Source of the DNA: JACCXJ01 sp052387115
GTDB lineage: Bacteria > Pseudomonadota > Gammaproteobacteria > JACCXJ01
DNA: 12,129 bases
Assembly: GCA_052387115.1 (NCBI GenBank)
Contig: JBQTJM010000259.1
Coordinates: forward strand, 1-12,129
Reading direction: 5' to 3'
Shown here: positions 11,716 through 12,129 of the stretch, one piece after another
Position numbering within the stretch: position 1 is the first letter of the stretch
Layout of the letters: every line of letters begins with the position of its first letter
Translations under genes and position numbers: made by a program
Notes under the pieces: generated by a model
Databases searched by the model: none
What the model saw: only the letters and a program-made list of their open reading frames with translations
Told to the model about the DNA's origin: nothing

Positions 11716-12129
11716 TTCTAAGCTCAGAGGGGGATCTACTCCCTAGCGGTCCGAACCGCACTGGACCGGGAGAGAGGCGATCACCTGTGGTAACAGCGCC
11801 TTGGCGAGCGGTCGGGATGCTGCGGCCGTTCCTATCGAGATGTATGCCCCTGACCCCGTCGACTAGACTAGGTTCTTCGGTGTCGCACTTCAGTACCACT
11901 CTTTCGGGGGCACCGAGACCCTAAGCATTCCATTACAAAACTAGCCAAAGATATTTGAAATTGCATGCTCTTTTCTATCCCTTCCCCCTGGAAGGGGGAA
12001 GGCTAGCAGCCTGTCGGACTCGCATGGAACGGTAAGGGGACAAGGCGAGGCTCGCGCACGATGATGGTGACTGGGTCGGCCGTTGAGGTTCTAAGAGCGA
12101 CGCAATGACGATGAACGGATCGGTCCCGA
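11716..12129. other. Gene-poor stretch at window end
   Basis: No convincing complete gene is seen on either strand; the longer frames here (minus strand to 11899, plus strand 11712-11924) lack recognisable protein character. It contains the phrase TATGCCCCTGACCCC (11844-11858), of a kind I associate with repeats near transposase genes. It also holds a palindromic repeat (11979-12003) followed by AGCCTGTCGGACTCGC, which may be the terminal part of an insertion sequence. An ATG at 12105 opens eight codons (MTMNGSVP) to the window edge and could be the start of a gene outside it. AT content is higher at 11920-11975. Confidence 0.4.
11979..12003. repeat. Palindromic intergenic repeat related to the 3072-3183 pair
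   Basis: CTTCCCCCT (11981-11989) and AGGGGGAAG (11993-12001) pair around a 3-nt loop, extended by C/G pairs on both sides. It shares the C5/G5 core with the hairpins at 3072-3095 and 3151-3171, although the outer stem differs. No T-tract follows. Confidence 0.6.

Noticed and set aside
11144..11899. 251-codon minus-strand frame covering ubiK and the region after it
   Set aside because: Overlaps ubiK in antisense, and the part outside it has no domain-like pattern; considered as a filler for the empty region but not supported.

Overview
The window looks like a G+C-rich gammaproteobacterial chromosome. This rests on gene content and order (site-2 protease, trpS, scpA, scpB, rluB on one strand; yciB, yciI, bolA, dapE, ubiK on the other) and on a UbiK/BMFP-type protein. 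I cannot name the genus; an iron-sulfur APS reductase and the high G+C would suit a Chromatiales-like sulfur bacterium, but that is inference.

Region 1 (1-1850) is accessory DNA. It opens with the 3' end of an RHS/YD-repeat polymorphic toxin gene whose core runs into a variable C-terminal toxin tip, followed 2 nt later by a small gene that is probably its immunity protein. Next come a decayed fragment of a second RHS toxin tip and, on the opposite strand, an antitoxin/PemK-MazF toxin pair. The toxin's 3' end runs antisense through the decayed fragment. The DNA of the toxin tip and immunity gene is visibly poorer in G+C than the rest.

Region 2 (1938-3001, minus strand) is a two-gene sulfate-assimilation unit: an assimilatory APS reductase with its four iron-sulfur cysteines, and a small thioredoxin-fold protein with a CxxC motif 5 nt downstream. 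Region 3 (3065-3461) has no intact gene. It holds an inverted pair of palindromic repeats and the frameshifted 3' remnant of an endonuclease III-like gene.

Region 4 (3462-7892, minus strand) is a compact housekeeping operon read M50 site-2 protease, trpS, scpA, scpB, rluB. It covers an intramembrane protease, tryptophanyl-tRNA charging, the condensin kleisin and its partner, and 23S rRNA pseudouridylation. The trpS product carries a four-cysteine motif resembling the iron-sulfur site of some TrpRS enzymes. Palindromic repeats have reshaped rluB at both ends: a 71-bp duplication seems to have cut off its original N-terminus, and two repeat copies now encode most of a C-terminal tail.

Region 5 (8059-11524, plus strand) is divergent from region 4 and tightly packed: yciB, yciI, bolA, a solitary beta-class DNA methyltransferase, dapE and ubiK, with overlaps at bolA/methyltransferase and methyltransferase/dapE. 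Region 6 (11525-12129) has no intact gene: a 38-codon remnant beginning with a clear signal peptide, another palindromic repeat, and possibly the first codons of a gene running off the end.

I did not find an obviously new multi-gene defence or metabolic system. The most unusual signals are the decayed and rearranged RHS/toxin-antitoxin cassette and the repeat-driven remodelling of rluB.
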